Positions 22,676 to 30,815 of a stretch of 44,635 nucleotides of DNA are shown in pieces (position 1 is the stretch's first letter; each line of letters opens with the position of its first letter). The notes beneath the pieces were generated by a model. It was given only the letters and a program-made list of their open reading frames with translations. It was not told the DNA's origin and did no database searches. The translations under genes were made by a program, and so were the position numbers. The stretch comes from Deinococcales bacterium (GTDB lineage Bacteria; Deinococcota; Deinococci; Deinococcales; JAAFIG01): assembly GCA_013298595.1 (NCBI GenBank), contig JAAFIG010000040.1, forward strand, positions 1 to 44,635. Reading direction: 5' to 3'.

Positions 22676-23908
22676 ATGAAACCGCAAACAATGGCAGAAA
22701 AAATTCTTTCAAAAAAAGGTAACAAAACAGTCTACGCACTCGATCTCGCTGTGGTTGAAGTAGACAACGTCATGATTGTGGACAGCATCGCCGAAAGCGT
22801 GATCGAAATTCTCGAGCAAGAACTCCATGCCACCCCCAAATATCCTGAACGTGTCAGCATTGTCATCGATCATGTTGCCCCAGCCTCGAGTGTCAATGTG
22901 GCAAAATCGCATCAGGTTAGCCGTCAGTTTGCCGCAAACACAGGAGTCAAACTTTTTGATGTTGGACGCGGCATCTGCCACCAAGTGCTGATCGAAGAAC
23001 GCCTCGCTTTCCCAGGAGCCATTGTGCTTGGCTCGGATTCGCACAGCACCACATACGGCGCTGTTGCTGCGTTTGGAACTGGCATGGGCGCAACCGATAT
23101 CGCCCTTGCTGCAGCTAGTGGCAAAACATGGTTAAAAGTACCCGAAAGTGTGAAGGTTACTCTCGAGAATAAGCCCAGCCAAGATGTCAGTGCCAAAGAC
23201 ATTGCCCTCGAGATGATCCGAATACTCACTGCCGACGGCGCAACCTACATGAGCATCGAAATTCATGCGGGCGATCAATTCTCTCGAGGCGAACGCATGA
23301 CCTTAGCCAACTTATGCGTCGAAGCAGGCGCAAAAGCAGGCATGGTCGTACCGGGTGGCGAAATACTGACCATGTACGACGTACCAGATTGGGTTTACCC
23401 AGATGCAGGCGCAACCTATGTCAAAGAAATCACCATTGACTGCGCTGCCTTAACCCCACGCATGAGCGTCCCCAGTTACGTAGATAACGTCGAAAGTGTC
23501 TCGAGTTTACGGGGCAAACGCGTAGACCAAGTATTCATTGGCACCTGCACCAACGGGCGACTCGAGGATTTACAAATTGCCGCTGCGATTCTCAAAGGAC
23601 ACAAAGTTGCCAGCCATACCAGACTGCTTGTTATTCCTGCCAGTTCAGAAGTACTCGAGGCAGCCATGCAGGACGGCACACTCTTAACCATTATCCAAGC
23701 AGGCGGCACGCTTTCCACGCCCGGTTGCGGTCCGTGCATGGGCAGACACCAAGGCGTACTTGCCCCAGGTGAAGTTTGCGTTTCCACCAGCAACCGAAAT
23801 TTTATTGGGCGCATGGGCGATAAAGATGCCGAGATTTACTTAGCAAGCCCTGCCGTAGCAGCAGCCACAGCCATTATGGGAAGTATTGCCTTACCATCAG
23901 ATTTGTAA
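22676..23908 (+). CDS. lysT: Homoaconitase large subunit
   Basis: 410 residues of the aconitase/LeuC superfamily, in the short form typical of archaeal and Thermus-type enzymes. It starts MKPQTMAEKILSKKGN and contains VIDHVAPASSVNVAKSH, GSDSHSTTYGAVAAFGTGMGATD, the Fe-S ligand Cys in IGTCTNGRLEDL, and the paired ligands in STPGCGPCMGRHQGVLAPGE. Together with LysU it converts homocitrate to homoisocitrate in lysine synthesis by the alpha-aminoadipate route. LeuC function cannot be excluded from sequence alone, but lysW and lysX downstream favour the lysine role. GAAAGGT precedes the ATG. Confidence 0.88.
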   Translation: MKPQTMAEKILSKKGNKTVYALDLAVVEVDNVMIVDSIAESVIEILEQELHATPKYPERVSIVIDHVAPASSVNVAKSHQVSRQFAANTGVKLFDVGRGICHQVLIEERLAFPGAIVLGSDSHSTTYGAVAAFGTGMGATDIALAAASGKTWLKVPESVKVTLENKPSQDVSAKDIALEMIRILTADGATYMSIEIHAGDQFSRGERMTLANLCVEAGAKAGMVVPGGEILTMYDVPDWVYPDAGATYVKEITIDCAALTPRMSVPSYVDNVESVSSLRGKRVDQVFIGTCTNGRLEDLQIAAAILKGHKVASHTRLLVIPASSEVLEAAMQDGTLLTIIQAGGTLSTPGCGPCMGRHQGVLAPGEVCVSTSNRNFIGRMGDKDAEIYLASPAVAAATAIMGSIALPSDL

Positions 23909-24214
23909 TGTTCTTTCCAGTGTTTCACGACGATGAATGATAGGGGTGTAATCGATGTCTTTCTGGCTTAAACGCAACCGATACGTTGTCTCGAGGTTTA
24001 ACCAAAATTCAGCAGGGATGTCGAAAGCTGCTCCTAACTCGAGCGCTGTTTCTGGTGTGATTCGTTTTTTGGCATTAATAATTTCATTAACCATTTGTTT
24101 AGGACGACCTAAAACCGTTGCAAGTTGGCTTTGTGTCCAACCTCGAGCCTCGAGTTCGCGTTCAAGAATTCGTCCGGGCGGTATCAGTCTGCTTGGTTGT
24201 AATTTGTTTTTCAT
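23897..24214 (-). CDS. higA: HigA-type antitoxin (XRE family)
   Basis: 105 residues. IPPGRILERELEARGWTQSQLA, LGRPKQMVNEIINAKKRITPET and LGAAFDIPAEFWLNLETTYRL form the HigA/VapI signature: helix-turn-helix plus the WLNLQ-like end motif. It represses its own operon and neutralises HigB. It lies antisense to the lysine operon and its 3' end overlaps the lysT stop by 12 bases. The antitoxin follows the toxin, as is usual for higBA. Confidence 0.85.
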   Translation of the reverse strand: MKNKLQPSRLIPPGRILERELEARGWTQSQLATVLGRPKQMVNEIINAKKRITPETALELGAAFDIPAEFWLNLETTYRLRLSQKDIDYTPIIHRRETLERTLQI

Positions 24215-24222
24215 GATGCCCT

Positions 24223-24519
24223 CTAGTGATAATCTTCGATGTCGAGAATAACGAGAAATTTGCCTTCTTGATCTTTTTCTAAGCTAACGATTAAACGCCA
24301 TTGATTGTTTAAGCGGATACTTTGTTCGGAACTGCGTTTACCTTTAAGACGTTCAAAATGTAAACCTTTAATTGCATATAAGGAGCGTTCATCTGGAGCT
24401 GATTCAATAATCACCATCACTTCAAAAAAAGCTTGAATTACTGCTTCTGGATAGGCTTCTGCACCGCGTTCGTGTGTGTATAGTGCCTCGAGTTTGCGGT
24501 TCTTAAACTGGAAGTCCAT
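24223..24519 (-). CDS. higB: HigB-type RelE-family toxin
   Basis: 98 residues: MDFQFKNRKLEALYTHERGA, LHFERLKGKRSSEQSIRLNNQWRL and a DIEDYH end are the plasmid-maintenance/HigB (RelE fold) pattern, a ribosome-dependent mRNA nuclease. The conserved central segment F-x-x-L-K-G and the final D-Y-H are intact. TACTCT seven bases before the ATG (24527-24532, minus) suggests a leaderless transcript. higA starts eight bases after its stop. Confidence 0.85.
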   Translation of the reverse strand: MDFQFKNRKLEALYTHERGAEAYPEAVIQAFFEVMVIIESAPDERSLYAIKGLHFERLKGKRSSEQSIRLNNQWRLIVSLEKDQEGKFLVILDIEDYH

Positions 24520-24566
24520 TATAAAAAGAGTAACACAAAATCACCCTAAGGGTGAAAGGAAGCAAA

Positions 24567-24887
24567 ATGCTCGAACTCGAAAAAATACCTGTACTCGCCG
24601 AAGCCTTACATCAGCGTTTTGATAGTCGTGACCCTTTTCAAATCACTACACGTTTACTCGAGGAATGCGGCGAACTGGCACAAGAAGTCAATCATTTTGC
24701 AGGTTCTGAAACGAAACTTGCTAAGCATGGGGTGCCAAGTAAAGAAAAATTTGCCAAGGAAGTGCTGGATGTATTGCGCTTGGTCTTTCAACTTGTGCAG
24801 TACTACGATCTCGAGCCTGAACTTCGGCAGCGAATCAACAATACCTATCAGCGGTGTTTAGCAGAAAATTTAATCAAGGAAGGTTAA
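24567..24887 (+). CDS. MazG-like NTP pyrophosphohydrolase
   Basis: 106 residues from the ATG at 24567, after AAAGGA. The MazG metal-binding pattern is visible: LLEECGELAQEVNH (E-x-x-E) and KEKFAKEVLDVLRLVFQL (E-x-x-D). The family hydrolyses non-canonical or regulatory nucleoside triphosphates. It lies three bases before lysU, in the lysine operon. A small hairpin TCACCC-TAA-GGGTGA precedes it at 24541-24555. Confidence 0.75.
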   Translation: MLELEKIPVLAEALHQRFDSRDPFQITTRLLEECGELAQEVNHFAGSETKLAKHGVPSKEKFAKEVLDVLRLVFQLVQYYDLEPELRQRINNTYQRCLAENLIKEG

Positions 24888-24889
24888 GC

Positions 24890-25381
24890 ATGGCTCGAGT
24901 TTGGAAATTTGGTGATTCAATCAACACTGACGATATTCTACCCGGTAAATACGCACCATTTATGGCTGGCGAGGGTTTCTACAAGTATGCTTTCGCCCAT
25001 TTTCGCCCTGAATTTGCGGCTGAAGTGCAAAAAGGTGATTTGTTGGTGGGTGGGAAAAACTGGGGTTTGGGTAGCTCGAGGGAATATGCGCCAATGGCAT
25101 TGAAAAAACTCGAGATTGGTGGCATTATCGCGCAGAGTTTTGCGCGGATTCATTATCGCAATTTACTCAATCTTGGTATTCCCGCTTTTGATGATGCGAT
25201 GATTCCAAGCCTGCTCGAGGATGGCGAACTGGTTGAGTACAACCGCGACGAAGGTATTATCACTCGAGCCAGTGGCGAGGTACTGCGTTTACCACCACCT
25301 CCAGAATTTTTGCGTGAAGCCTTAAAAGAAGGCAGTATTCTCGAGTTTTACAAGAAATACCAGAAGTTTCCAGGAGAGTAA
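24890..25381 (+). CDS. lysU: Homoaconitase small subunit
   Basis: 163 residues of the aconitase swivel-domain family. MARVWKFGDSINTDDILPG, LLVGGKNWGLGSSREYAPMAL (substrate loop with GSSRE), AQSFARIHYRNLLNLG and GEVLRLPPPPEFLREAL are characteristic. It supplies the fourth domain to LysT for homocitrate isomerisation. The start at 24890 follows AAGGAAGG and excludes an upstream in-frame codon that lies inside the mazG-like gene. Confidence 0.88.
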   Translation: MARVWKFGDSINTDDILPGKYAPFMAGEGFYKYAFAHFRPEFAAEVQKGDLLVGGKNWGLGSSREYAPMALKKLEIGGIIAQSFARIHYRNLLNLGIPAFDDAMIPSLLEDGELVEYNRDEGIITRASGEVLRLPPPPEFLREALKEGSILEFYKKYQKFPGE

Positions 25382-25445
25382 TGTTGTTTTATCAGCAGAC
25401 AAAAATCGCTGAGGATTTCTTTGAGAACATGGTAGAAAGAATCAC

Positions 25446-25724
25446 ATGAACGTCCTTGTTGTCACTTGCCCAGATTGCTTTGAAGAACTCGAGATTAGCA
25501 CCTCGGACTGGAAAGAATTCCAGTTAGGCGATATTCTGGGTTGTAATTCCTGCGGAGCCGAACTCGAAGTGACTAGCCTCGAGCCTCCCGAATTTGAACC
25601 GCTTGGGTACAGCACCGAATGCCCAAAATGCGGCACGTTATTCCCCCTTTCCGAGGCTGATCTCGAGAATACTCGAGTCACCTGTCCAGACTGCGCCTTT
25701 TCTTTTGCGCTCGAGGACAATTAA
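25446..25724 (+). CDS. Four-CxxC zinc-ribbon protein, LysW-like
   Basis: 92 residues with CxxC pairs at Cys8/11, 33/36, 59/62 and 80/83, i.e. two zinc ribbons. The first half (TCPDCFEELEI, LGDILGCNSCGAELEVTSLEPP) is very close to the classic zinc-containing LysW layout and to the neighbouring lysW (GAEFEVVSLEPP). It lacks the C-terminal EDWGE tail that carries the growing amino acid. The second ribbon (TECPKCGTLFPLS to CPDCAFSF) is extra. It sits 22 bases before lysW. It could be a helper that presents or stabilises LysW; that is inference. The Shine-Dalgarno is weak. Confidence 0.65.
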   Translation: MNVLVVTCPDCFEELEISTSDWKEFQLGDILGCNSCGAELEVTSLEPPEFEPLGYSTECPKCGTLFPLSEADLENTRVTCPDCAFSFALEDN

Positions 25725-25746
25725 AATACGATGTAGGAGTAAACAC

Positions 25747-25920
25747 ATGGCAAAAATTAAATTTGAGAACCCAGAATCCGGAGCAATTATCGAACTCGAC
25801 AACCCTGAACTTGGTGAAATCGTTATTGATGATGAAACAGGTGCAGAATTTGAAGTTGTTTCCCTCGAGCCACCTCGCCTTGAAGCCGCCCCTCAAGAGG
25901 GCGAGGACTGGGGAGAGTAA
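25747..25920 (+). CDS. lysW: Amino-acid carrier protein LysW, cysteine-free
   Basis: 57 residues ending in the diagnostic EGEDWGE. The final Glu is joined to alpha-aminoadipate by LysX and protects its amino group during lysine synthesis. LELDNPELGE-like segments (IELDNPELGEIVIDDETGAEF and VVSLEPPRLEAAP) fit LysW. The four zinc-binding Cys of the Thermus protein are all absent: the corresponding positions read N, S, D and T. TAGGAG precedes the ATG. It should depend on another way of holding its fold, or on its zinc-ribbon neighbour. Confidence 0.9.
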   Translation: MAKIKFENPESGAIIELDNPELGEIVIDDETGAEFEVVSLEPPRLEAAPQEGEDWGE

Positions 25921-25924
25921 CTCG

Positions 25925-25950
25925 TAAGGGCAAGGCGTGCCTTGCCCTTA
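25925..25950. repeat. REP-like palindrome (copy 2)
   Basis: A 12-base perfect inverted repeat, TAAGGGCAAGGC-GT-GCCTTGCCCTTA. Compared with the other two copies, a G:C pair of the stem is changed to A:T on both arms, so the hairpin is kept. It lies between lysW and lysX. Confidence 0.75.
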
Positions 25951-25962
25951 TGCGTTTAATTT

Positions 25963-26802
25963 ATGGCTGACCTTGCCTTGATTTATGATCGTGTCCGCGA
26001 GGACGAGAAAATGTTATTTGCTGCGCTGGATGGTTTAGGTGTGGCTTACGATAAAGTTTATGCACCACATCTGAGTTTTGATTTTCATGGCGATGCACCA
26101 CCTTGGAAAGTGGTCATAGAACGTTGCGTGTCGCAATCTCGAGGGTACGCAATTGCTGCCAGTCTCGAGGCTTGGGGTGTGGAAGTGGTCAACCCGAGCC
26201 ATGTGATTGCCAATTGTGGCGATAAGCTGGTAACCAATGCGTTGCTGGCAAAGCATAAAATTCCAACACCGCGCACCCAAGTGGCTTTTGATACCGAAAA
26301 AACCCTCGAGGTGATGGATGCTGCTGGGTATCCGATAATCATGAAACCACCCGTGGGTTCTTGGGGGCGTTTGCTGAGTAAAATCAACGACCGCGATGCT
26401 GCTGAAACGGTGCTCGAGCACAAAGAAGTTCTTGGTGGGTATCAGCATCAAATTTTTTATATGCAAGAAATCATTGATAAACCTGGGCGGGATATTCGGG
26501 CTTTTGTGGCTTCTGGCAAGTGCATTGCAGCAATTTATCGCAACTCGAGCCATTGGATTACCAATACAGCTCGGGGTGGTAAAGCCGAGAATTGTGAAGT
26601 CACCGCTGAACTGGCAAGCCTCGCTGAACGCAGTGCCGTAGCGGTTGGTGGTGCGGTGGTTGCTGTGGATTTGGTCGAAGACCCAGCCCGTGGTTTATTG
26701 GTGATCGAAGTCAATCACACCATGGAATTTAAGAACAGCGTGACAACAACAGGTGTCAATATTCCGCAAAAAATTGCTGAGTACGCTATCTCGAGATTAT
26801 AA
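25963..26802 (+). CDS. lysX: Alpha-aminoadipate--LysW ligase
   Basis: 279 residues of the RimK/ATP-grasp family. [66 protein letters not shown] (ATP-grasp loop), [17 protein letters not shown] and the metal-binding [14 protein letters not shown] are the LysX signature; the N-x-T-x-E-F-K-N run distinguishes it from RimK. It attaches alpha-aminoadipate to the terminal Glu of LysW. It is the last lysine gene here. The ATG lies shortly after the palindrome at 25925-25950, without a strong Shine-Dalgarno. Confidence 0.93.
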   Translation: MADLALIYDRVREDEKMLFAALDGLGVAYDKVYAPHLSFDFHGDAPPWKVVIERCVSQSRGYAIAASLEAWGVEVVNPSHVIANCGDKLVTNALLAKHKIPTPRTQVAFDTEKTLEVMDAAGYPIIMKPPVGSWGRLLSKINDRDAAETVLEHKEVLGGYQHQIFYMQEIIDKPGRDIRAFVASGKCIAAIYRNSSHWITNTARGGKAENCEVTAELASLAERSAVAVGGAVVAVDLVEDPARGLLVIEVNHTMEFKNSVTTTGVNIPQKIAEYAISRL

Positions 26803-26852
26803 AAAATACGAGGCTACATCTTTGATGATGCAGAAATTCCTTGTTTTGTTGC

Positions 26853-26876
26853 AGGGGCGAGGCATGCCTCGCCCCT
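26853..26876. repeat. REP-like palindrome (copy 3)
   Basis: AGGGGCGAGGC-AT-GCCTCGCCCCT, a perfect hairpin followed by ATGG. It lies downstream of lysX. Confidence 0.75.
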
Positions 26877-26951
26877 ATGGATAATGTCATAGAAACATTC
26901 TTCGAGAAATCCACTTTTAGTGCAATACCTCAATGACAAAACACAATCACC

Positions 26952-26982
26952 AAAAGCTCGAGATTAATCTCGAGCTTTTTTG
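26952..26982. terminator. Self-palindromic terminator built from two CTCGAG copies
   Basis: AAAAGCTCGAGATT is followed directly by its exact complement AATCTCGAGCTTTT (26952-26979) and more T. Both arms hold the iterated motif. It ends the lysine operon just before the next gene. Confidence 0.8.
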
Positions 26983-26997
26983 GTATACGCTGCTTGT

Positions 26998-27339
26998 ATG
27001 GATGTTAAAACTTCACATCATGTGGATGCGTCTGAACCTGATGCTCGAGGGAAATACGAGTGGCGGTATGCGTACACAATTTATGAATTTTCTGATGAAT
27101 CTGGTACTCGGTTTATAGCGCGTAGCTATGATGATGATCCAACTCGAGCCAGTTTTCTCAGTGCGATAAGAGCAGATGGTTCAGAGGAATTTTACACGGC
27201 TGCTTGGTACGATTCGGCGTTGTTCCTCGCTGCTGCTCGGTATTTGTTACTCGAGGCTAAGAAAAAGAAGATCAGTATTTTAACCGCCCAAGGGTATGCC
27301 AAGTTAGCGCGTTGGGTATACACTTCAGCCAAGAAATAA
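26998..27339 (+). CDS. Unknown small protein
   Basis: 113 residues, soluble: KYEWRYAYTIYEFSDESGTRF, ARSYDDDPTRASFLSAIRADG, ALFLAAARYLLLEAKKKKI, and AQGYAKLARWVYT at the end. I do not recognise a family. Start at the ATG at 26998; TATACG lies 8 bases upstream, just after the palindromic terminator, and could be a poor leaderless -10. The next gene begins 23 bases after the stop. Confidence 0.55.
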   Translation: MDVKTSHHVDASEPDARGKYEWRYAYTIYEFSDESGTRFIARSYDDDPTRASFLSAIRADGSEEFYTAAWYDSALFLAAARYLLLEAKKKKISILTAQGYAKLARWVYTSAKK

Positions 27340-27362
27340 ATAGTGTATTCTCTGTGTTATTC

Positions 27363-28433
27363 ATGGAAAGACGCGAAATCGAGGACATTCTGGCTGCGGC
27401 TCGAGTAGCAAAAGCTGCTGGTGTGCGGGTTGCCTTGGCAACAGTGGTGCGGGTGCGTGGCAGTGCCTATCGGCGTGAAGGTGCAAAAATGCTAATTCGT
27501 GAGGATGGCGATTATGTTTGTATGCTGTCTGGTGGTTGTCTCGAAGCTGAAGTGGTTGAAGTGGCTCGAGAATTGATTGCTGCGAACACCTCGAAAGTGG
27601 TGTCTTACGATTTGTCTGAGGATGCCATGTGGGGCTTAGGTATTGGTTGTGGTGGTAGCGTAGATATTCTCATCGAACCGCTCGAGGGGAATGCTTTGCT
27701 CGAATCTTGGCTTGGTTTTCTCGAGCGTGGCGAGTTAGCCGTAGCAGCGATTGGTTTGGATGGTTTTCAGCGGGTGATTGTGCATACCGATGGTTTACTC
27801 GAGGGCATTGCTGATCCTGTGATTATGCAAAGTATTCACAGTTCTGGTTTGGCAATGATGAATTCTTTGTACCCAAGGGCTGAAACCAAAACCATCGAAA
27901 CACTGCGTCATACCTCAGAATGGTTTTTTGACACGTGTAGCCCAGCCCCTGAATTGCTAATTTTTGGCGCAGGACATGATGCTATTCCGCTGGCAGCCCA
28001 AGCTGTAGCTTTGGGTTGGACAGTACGAATTGTTGATGCCAGAACAGCATTTTTAAACGCAACCCGTTTTCCCAATTGCCAATTAATAGATGCTCGAGCC
28101 GAGGAATTATCAGAAAAACTTGAGGTAAATTCTCGGACATTTGCAATTATCATGAATCATCATCTCGAGCGTGACACAGCTTGTCTAGCGTGGATTTATA
28201 AACAAGATATTGCTTATCTTGGTGTGCTTGGTCCAAAAATGCGTTTTGAAAAAATGCGTTCAAGTGCAATGGGAAACTTGGCTCAGGTACGTAACCCGAT
28301 TGGTTTAGATATTGGCGCAGAAAGCCCCGGCGAGGTTGCGCTGGCAATTATGGCAGAGTTAATTGCAGTACGACGAGGTTTTAAGGGCGGTTTATTAAAT
28401 GGCAGACAAGGCAGAATCCATGATCCTGTGTAA
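27363..28433 (+). CDS. XdhC/CoxI family protein
   Basis: 356 residues from the ATG at 27363. The N-terminal XdhC_CoxI domain has ALATVVRVRGSAYRREGAKML, VCMLSGGCLEAEVVEVAREL and WGLGIGCGGSVDILIEPL. The C-terminal Rossmann-type domain has ELLIFGAGHDAIPLAAQA, FAIIMNHHLERDTACLAWI and YLGVLGPKMRFEKM, ending in IGAESPGEVALAIMAELIAVRRG. Relatives insert or sulfurate the molybdenum cofactor of xanthine dehydrogenase-type enzymes. No molybdoenzyme gene is nearby in the window. Confidence 0.85.
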   Translation: MERREIEDILAAARVAKAAGVRVALATVVRVRGSAYRREGAKMLIREDGDYVCMLSGGCLEAEVVEVARELIAANTSKVVSYDLSEDAMWGLGIGCGGSVDILIEPLEGNALLESWLGFLERGELAVAAIGLDGFQRVIVHTDGLLEGIADPVIMQSIHSSGLAMMNSLYPRAETKTIETLRHTSEWFFDTCSPAPELLIFGAGHDAIPLAAQAVALGWTVRIVDARTAFLNATRFPNCQLIDARAEELSEKLEVNSRTFAIIMNHHLERDTACLAWIYKQDIAYLGVLGPKMRFEKMRSSAMGNLAQVRNPIGLDIGAESPGEVALAIMAELIAVRRGFKGGLLNGRQGRIHDPV

Positions 28434-28469
28434 TTTGTCTTGAGTACTTACCATGACTGCTCAGAACAC

Positions 28470-29042
28470 TTAACGAAGTACACTCGAAACTTTGTCACTT
28501 TCGGCTCGAGCTGCATCGCTGCTGTTGTAATTACCAACCAAAACTCGGTAAATTCCATCTTCGCCTTTGCTGACTCGAGCCTTTAAACCACTGGCTTGGA
28601 TTTTGGCTTGCAGGGATTCGGCATTGGTTTGAGTACGAAACGCACCTGCTTGTAAACGCCATGTGCCTGCGTCTTGGCGCACTGTTAGGCTGGGTGCACT
28701 TGGTGGCTGGCTTGCCGTAGGTTCTACCGAGGTTGTGGTGGTTTCTGGTATGTCTACAGCTCGAGGCGGTGGTGTTTGGGCGACTTGAGGTGGCTGAGGT
28801 TCTGGAATGCTATTCGCAATTTCTTTGGCAGCTGGGATATTGACTCGGGATGGAATTGGGCGTGGTCTGATCGGTTGAGTTGGTTTAGGCGCAACCGTTG
28901 GTTTAGTCATAACTGGTGAGGGATTATTTTTTGGTATAACCACTGGTTGTAATTTCACAGTTTGTGCTGCCGTTGGGCGCACCACAAAATATGCTGCTAC
29001 AGCAAACCCCAACAGAGCTATACCTGTAAACACCCACTTCAT
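28470..29042 (-). CDS. SPOR-domain membrane protein
   Basis: 190 residues from the ATG at 29042. A single N-terminal membrane helix (MKWVFTGIALLGFAVAAYFVV) is followed by a Pro/Thr/Val-rich linker and a C-terminal SPOR domain: WRLQAGAFRTQTNAESLQAK, GLKARVSKGEDGIYRVLVGNY. SPOR domains bind denuded glycan strands at the septum. TAGAAT seven bases upstream (29050-29055, minus) fixes the start and rejects an upstream frame that covers the neighbouring gene. Confidence 0.85.
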   Translation of the reverse strand: MKWVFTGIALLGFAVAAYFVVRPTAAQTVKLQPVVIPKNNPSPVMTKPTVAPKPTQPIRPRPIPSRVNIPAAKEIANSIPEPQPPQVAQTPPPRAVDIPETTTTSVEPTASQPPSAPSLTVRQDAGTWRLQAGAFRTQTNAESLQAKIQASGLKARVSKGEDGIYRVLVGNYNSSDAARAESDKVSSVLR

Positions 29043-29079
29043 AAGCTTAATTCTACTGCATTCAGATGTGGCAAATATT

Positions 29080-29508
29080 TTAAGCAAATTCTTGCCAATG
29101 AGCAGGGTTGTTCTTAGCGGCTCGGAATTTCTCGAGTTGTTGCCGATCCCATTCAATCAGAGTTTGGTCGTTGGCTTGACTCTCGAGGTGATGCTGTAAT
29201 TCGTGGGTTAGTACTTCCCAAAGTTGTTCATCCCAATCAAAATTGGGGTTACCTTGAGCCACTGCTACAAAACTTCCGTAATACATATTGATATGCCGTC
29301 CGATGTGCACTCTTGAATCCATAAAACTTTCAAAACCAGGGTCTAGGTATTCGCCCATACGTACCAAGCTGTGTTCATGAGGGTCACCTTTGCGTTCGGG
29401 GAAGCAATGTACACCTTGTAAGTTCTTCCAGTACCGCTCTGGAATCAGTTCGATAAACTCGAGTAGGCGTTGTTCAAATTGTTCATAGGTCATGGCAGGC
29501 TGACTCAT
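29080..29508 (-). CDS. Zincin-like metallopeptidase family protein
   Basis: 142 residues. MTYEQFEQRLLEFIELIPERYW and LWEVLTHELQHHLESQAND place it in the small zincin-like family (PF06262 type), with the zinc motif HELQHH as HExxH and a third ligand probably in the following ESQAND segment. The middle region is rich in aromatic and Gly residues (MYYGSFVAVAQGNPNFDW). Substrates of this family are not known. A TACACT -10 lies six bases before the ATG, inside a hairpin TGAGTCTGATACACTCA. Confidence 0.75.
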   Translation of the reverse strand: MSQPAMTYEQFEQRLLEFIELIPERYWKNLQGVHCFPERKGDPHEHSLVRMGEYLDPGFESFMDSRVHIGRHINMYYGSFVAVAQGNPNFDWDEQLWEVLTHELQHHLESQANDQTLIEWDRQQLEKFRAAKNNPAHWQEFA

Positions 29509-29629
29509 TACCTGAGTGTATCAGACTCAGGTGAGTTGAGTCTGTACGCGAAGATGCTTAGGCTTCATATGATCAAACAAGTAGTGGGTAAAAAGGCTAT
29601 ATTCTAACAAAAATACCATAAGGAGTTTT

Positions 29630-30202
29630 ATGAAAATCTCGAGATTAGCTGTTCCAGAAAGCCAAACACTCCCAGAAGATGTCCAAGCATTATTTAGCAA
29701 AGCCGAAGATAAACTTGGCTTTATTCCCAATGTGATGCAAATTTTTTCTTTACGCCCACAACATCTGATGGCATGGCGTAACCATTACGAACTTTTAATG
29801 CGCGGCGAATCCGAGTTAACCTTGGCGCAACGCGAAATGATTGCAGTGACAGTCTCGAGTGTCAATCGTTGTTACTACTGCTCGACTACGCACCCAGCTT
29901 TTTTACGGCTCGAGTTAGCTAAAGAAAACCGTGATTCTCACATTGCTACCGAATTACAATTCGCACCACTTGATGCTGAAATTACAAGTGCCGAAAAAGC
30001 CATGCTCGAGTTTGCTATTCAAGTCACAAAATCCAGCGATACACTTTCCTCGAGCGATCTTGAGCCATTACGAGCACATGGTTTTTCGGATGCTGCTATT
30101 TTTGATATTGCCGAAGTCGCAGCCATGTTTAATTTTACCAATCGTTTGATGAATGCCCTTGGTGGTAAACCCAATCTCGAGTATCAAAATATGGGACGTT
30201 AA
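29630..30202 (+). CDS. AhpD-like peroxidase-related protein (carboxymuconolactone decarboxylase family)
   Basis: 190 residues. The CMD/AhpD core contains KLGFIPNVMQIFSLRPQHL, ELTLAQREMIAVTVSSVNRC and the redox CxxC with His in RCYYCSTTHPAFL, ending in EVAAMFNFTNRLMNALG. This matches the peroxidase-related enzyme group (alkylhydroperoxidase D-like). It may remove peroxides or recycle a thiol reductant. TAAGGAG precedes the ATG by normal distance. Confidence 0.85.
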   Translation: MKISRLAVPESQTLPEDVQALFSKAEDKLGFIPNVMQIFSLRPQHLMAWRNHYELLMRGESELTLAQREMIAVTVSSVNRCYYCSTTHPAFLRLELAKENRDSHIATELQFAPLDAEITSAEKAMLEFAIQVTKSSDTLSSSDLEPLRAHGFSDAAIFDIAEVAAMFNFTNRLMNALGGKPNLEYQNMGR

Positions 30203-30211
30203 TTCAATGAA

Positions 30212-30241
30212 AAAGCAGTCAGCCCATACGCTGACTGCTTT
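30212..30241. terminator. Terminator between the AhpD-like gene and carD
   Basis: AAAGCAGTCAGC and GCTGACTGCTTT pair perfectly around CCATAC; it serves both convergent genes. Confidence 0.85.
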
Positions 30242-30253
30242 AGAGTCTTAGGC

Positions 30254-30748
30254 TTAATCGAGTGAACGCCCAATACGGGCAATGGCTTCCTCGAGCGGAA
30301 TATCCAGTGCTAACGCAATTTCGGTTGCCACCATATGGCGGGCATCTTCCATCATTTTATGTTCGGTGGCGGATAAAGCTTTTTCGATATCGCGTCGTGC
30401 CAACGTACCAACCATGCGGGCAATCCGAAAAATATCGCCTTCAGCTAGAATTTGTTGTTCTTTACGATGACGTGGAGTCCAACCCACGGGTAAATCCAGA
30501 TCAGGTGGGCGCAAACCCTCGAGTAATTCTGGGACTCGGCTTTCATCTGTAATTCGCCGTAAACCAATGCGTTCGCCTTGTCCAACAGGAACCAAGACTT
30601 TGGTGCTGCCTTTGACCAGTTCAATCTCGAAGTAATGATTGGTTTGACCAGCAACAATTCGTTCGACTTGTCCAACGATTCGACCTGCACCTTGAGTTGG
30701 GTAAACCACACTATCGCCGACCTTAAATGCTGCACTTGGTGTTGTCAT
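30254..30748 (-). CDS. carD: CarD-family transcription regulator
   Basis: 164 residues. The N-terminal RNA-polymerase interaction (Tudor-like) domain is FKVGDSVVYPTQGAGRIVGQ, YFEIELVKGSTKVLVPVG and LRRITDESRVPELLEGL; the helical C-terminus is RIARMVGTLARRDIEKALSATEHKMMEDARHM and so on. CarD of Thermus and Mycobacterium stabilises open complexes, mainly at rRNA promoters. GAAGGGGA precedes the ATG. It has its own promoter at 30816-30844. Confidence 0.93.
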   Translation of the reverse strand: MTTPSAAFKVGDSVVYPTQGAGRIVGQVERIVAGQTNHYFEIELVKGSTKVLVPVGQGERIGLRRITDESRVPELLEGLRPPDLDLPVGWTPRHRKEQQILAEGDIFRIARMVGTLARRDIEKALSATEHKMMEDARHMVATEIALALDIPLEEAIARIGRSLD

Positions 30749-30815
30749 TGATTCCCCTTCGTGAATTGAACGGCGACCATGCGGCTTTTCGCCCTAAGCT
30801 CTTGCTAGAAACCCC

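Noticed and set aside
24541-24555. TCACCC-TAA-GGGTGA hairpin as a terminator of the lysine operon
   Set aside because: The stem is only six pairs and is followed by AAAGGAAGC, not a T tract; it may be a minor structure near the mazG start.
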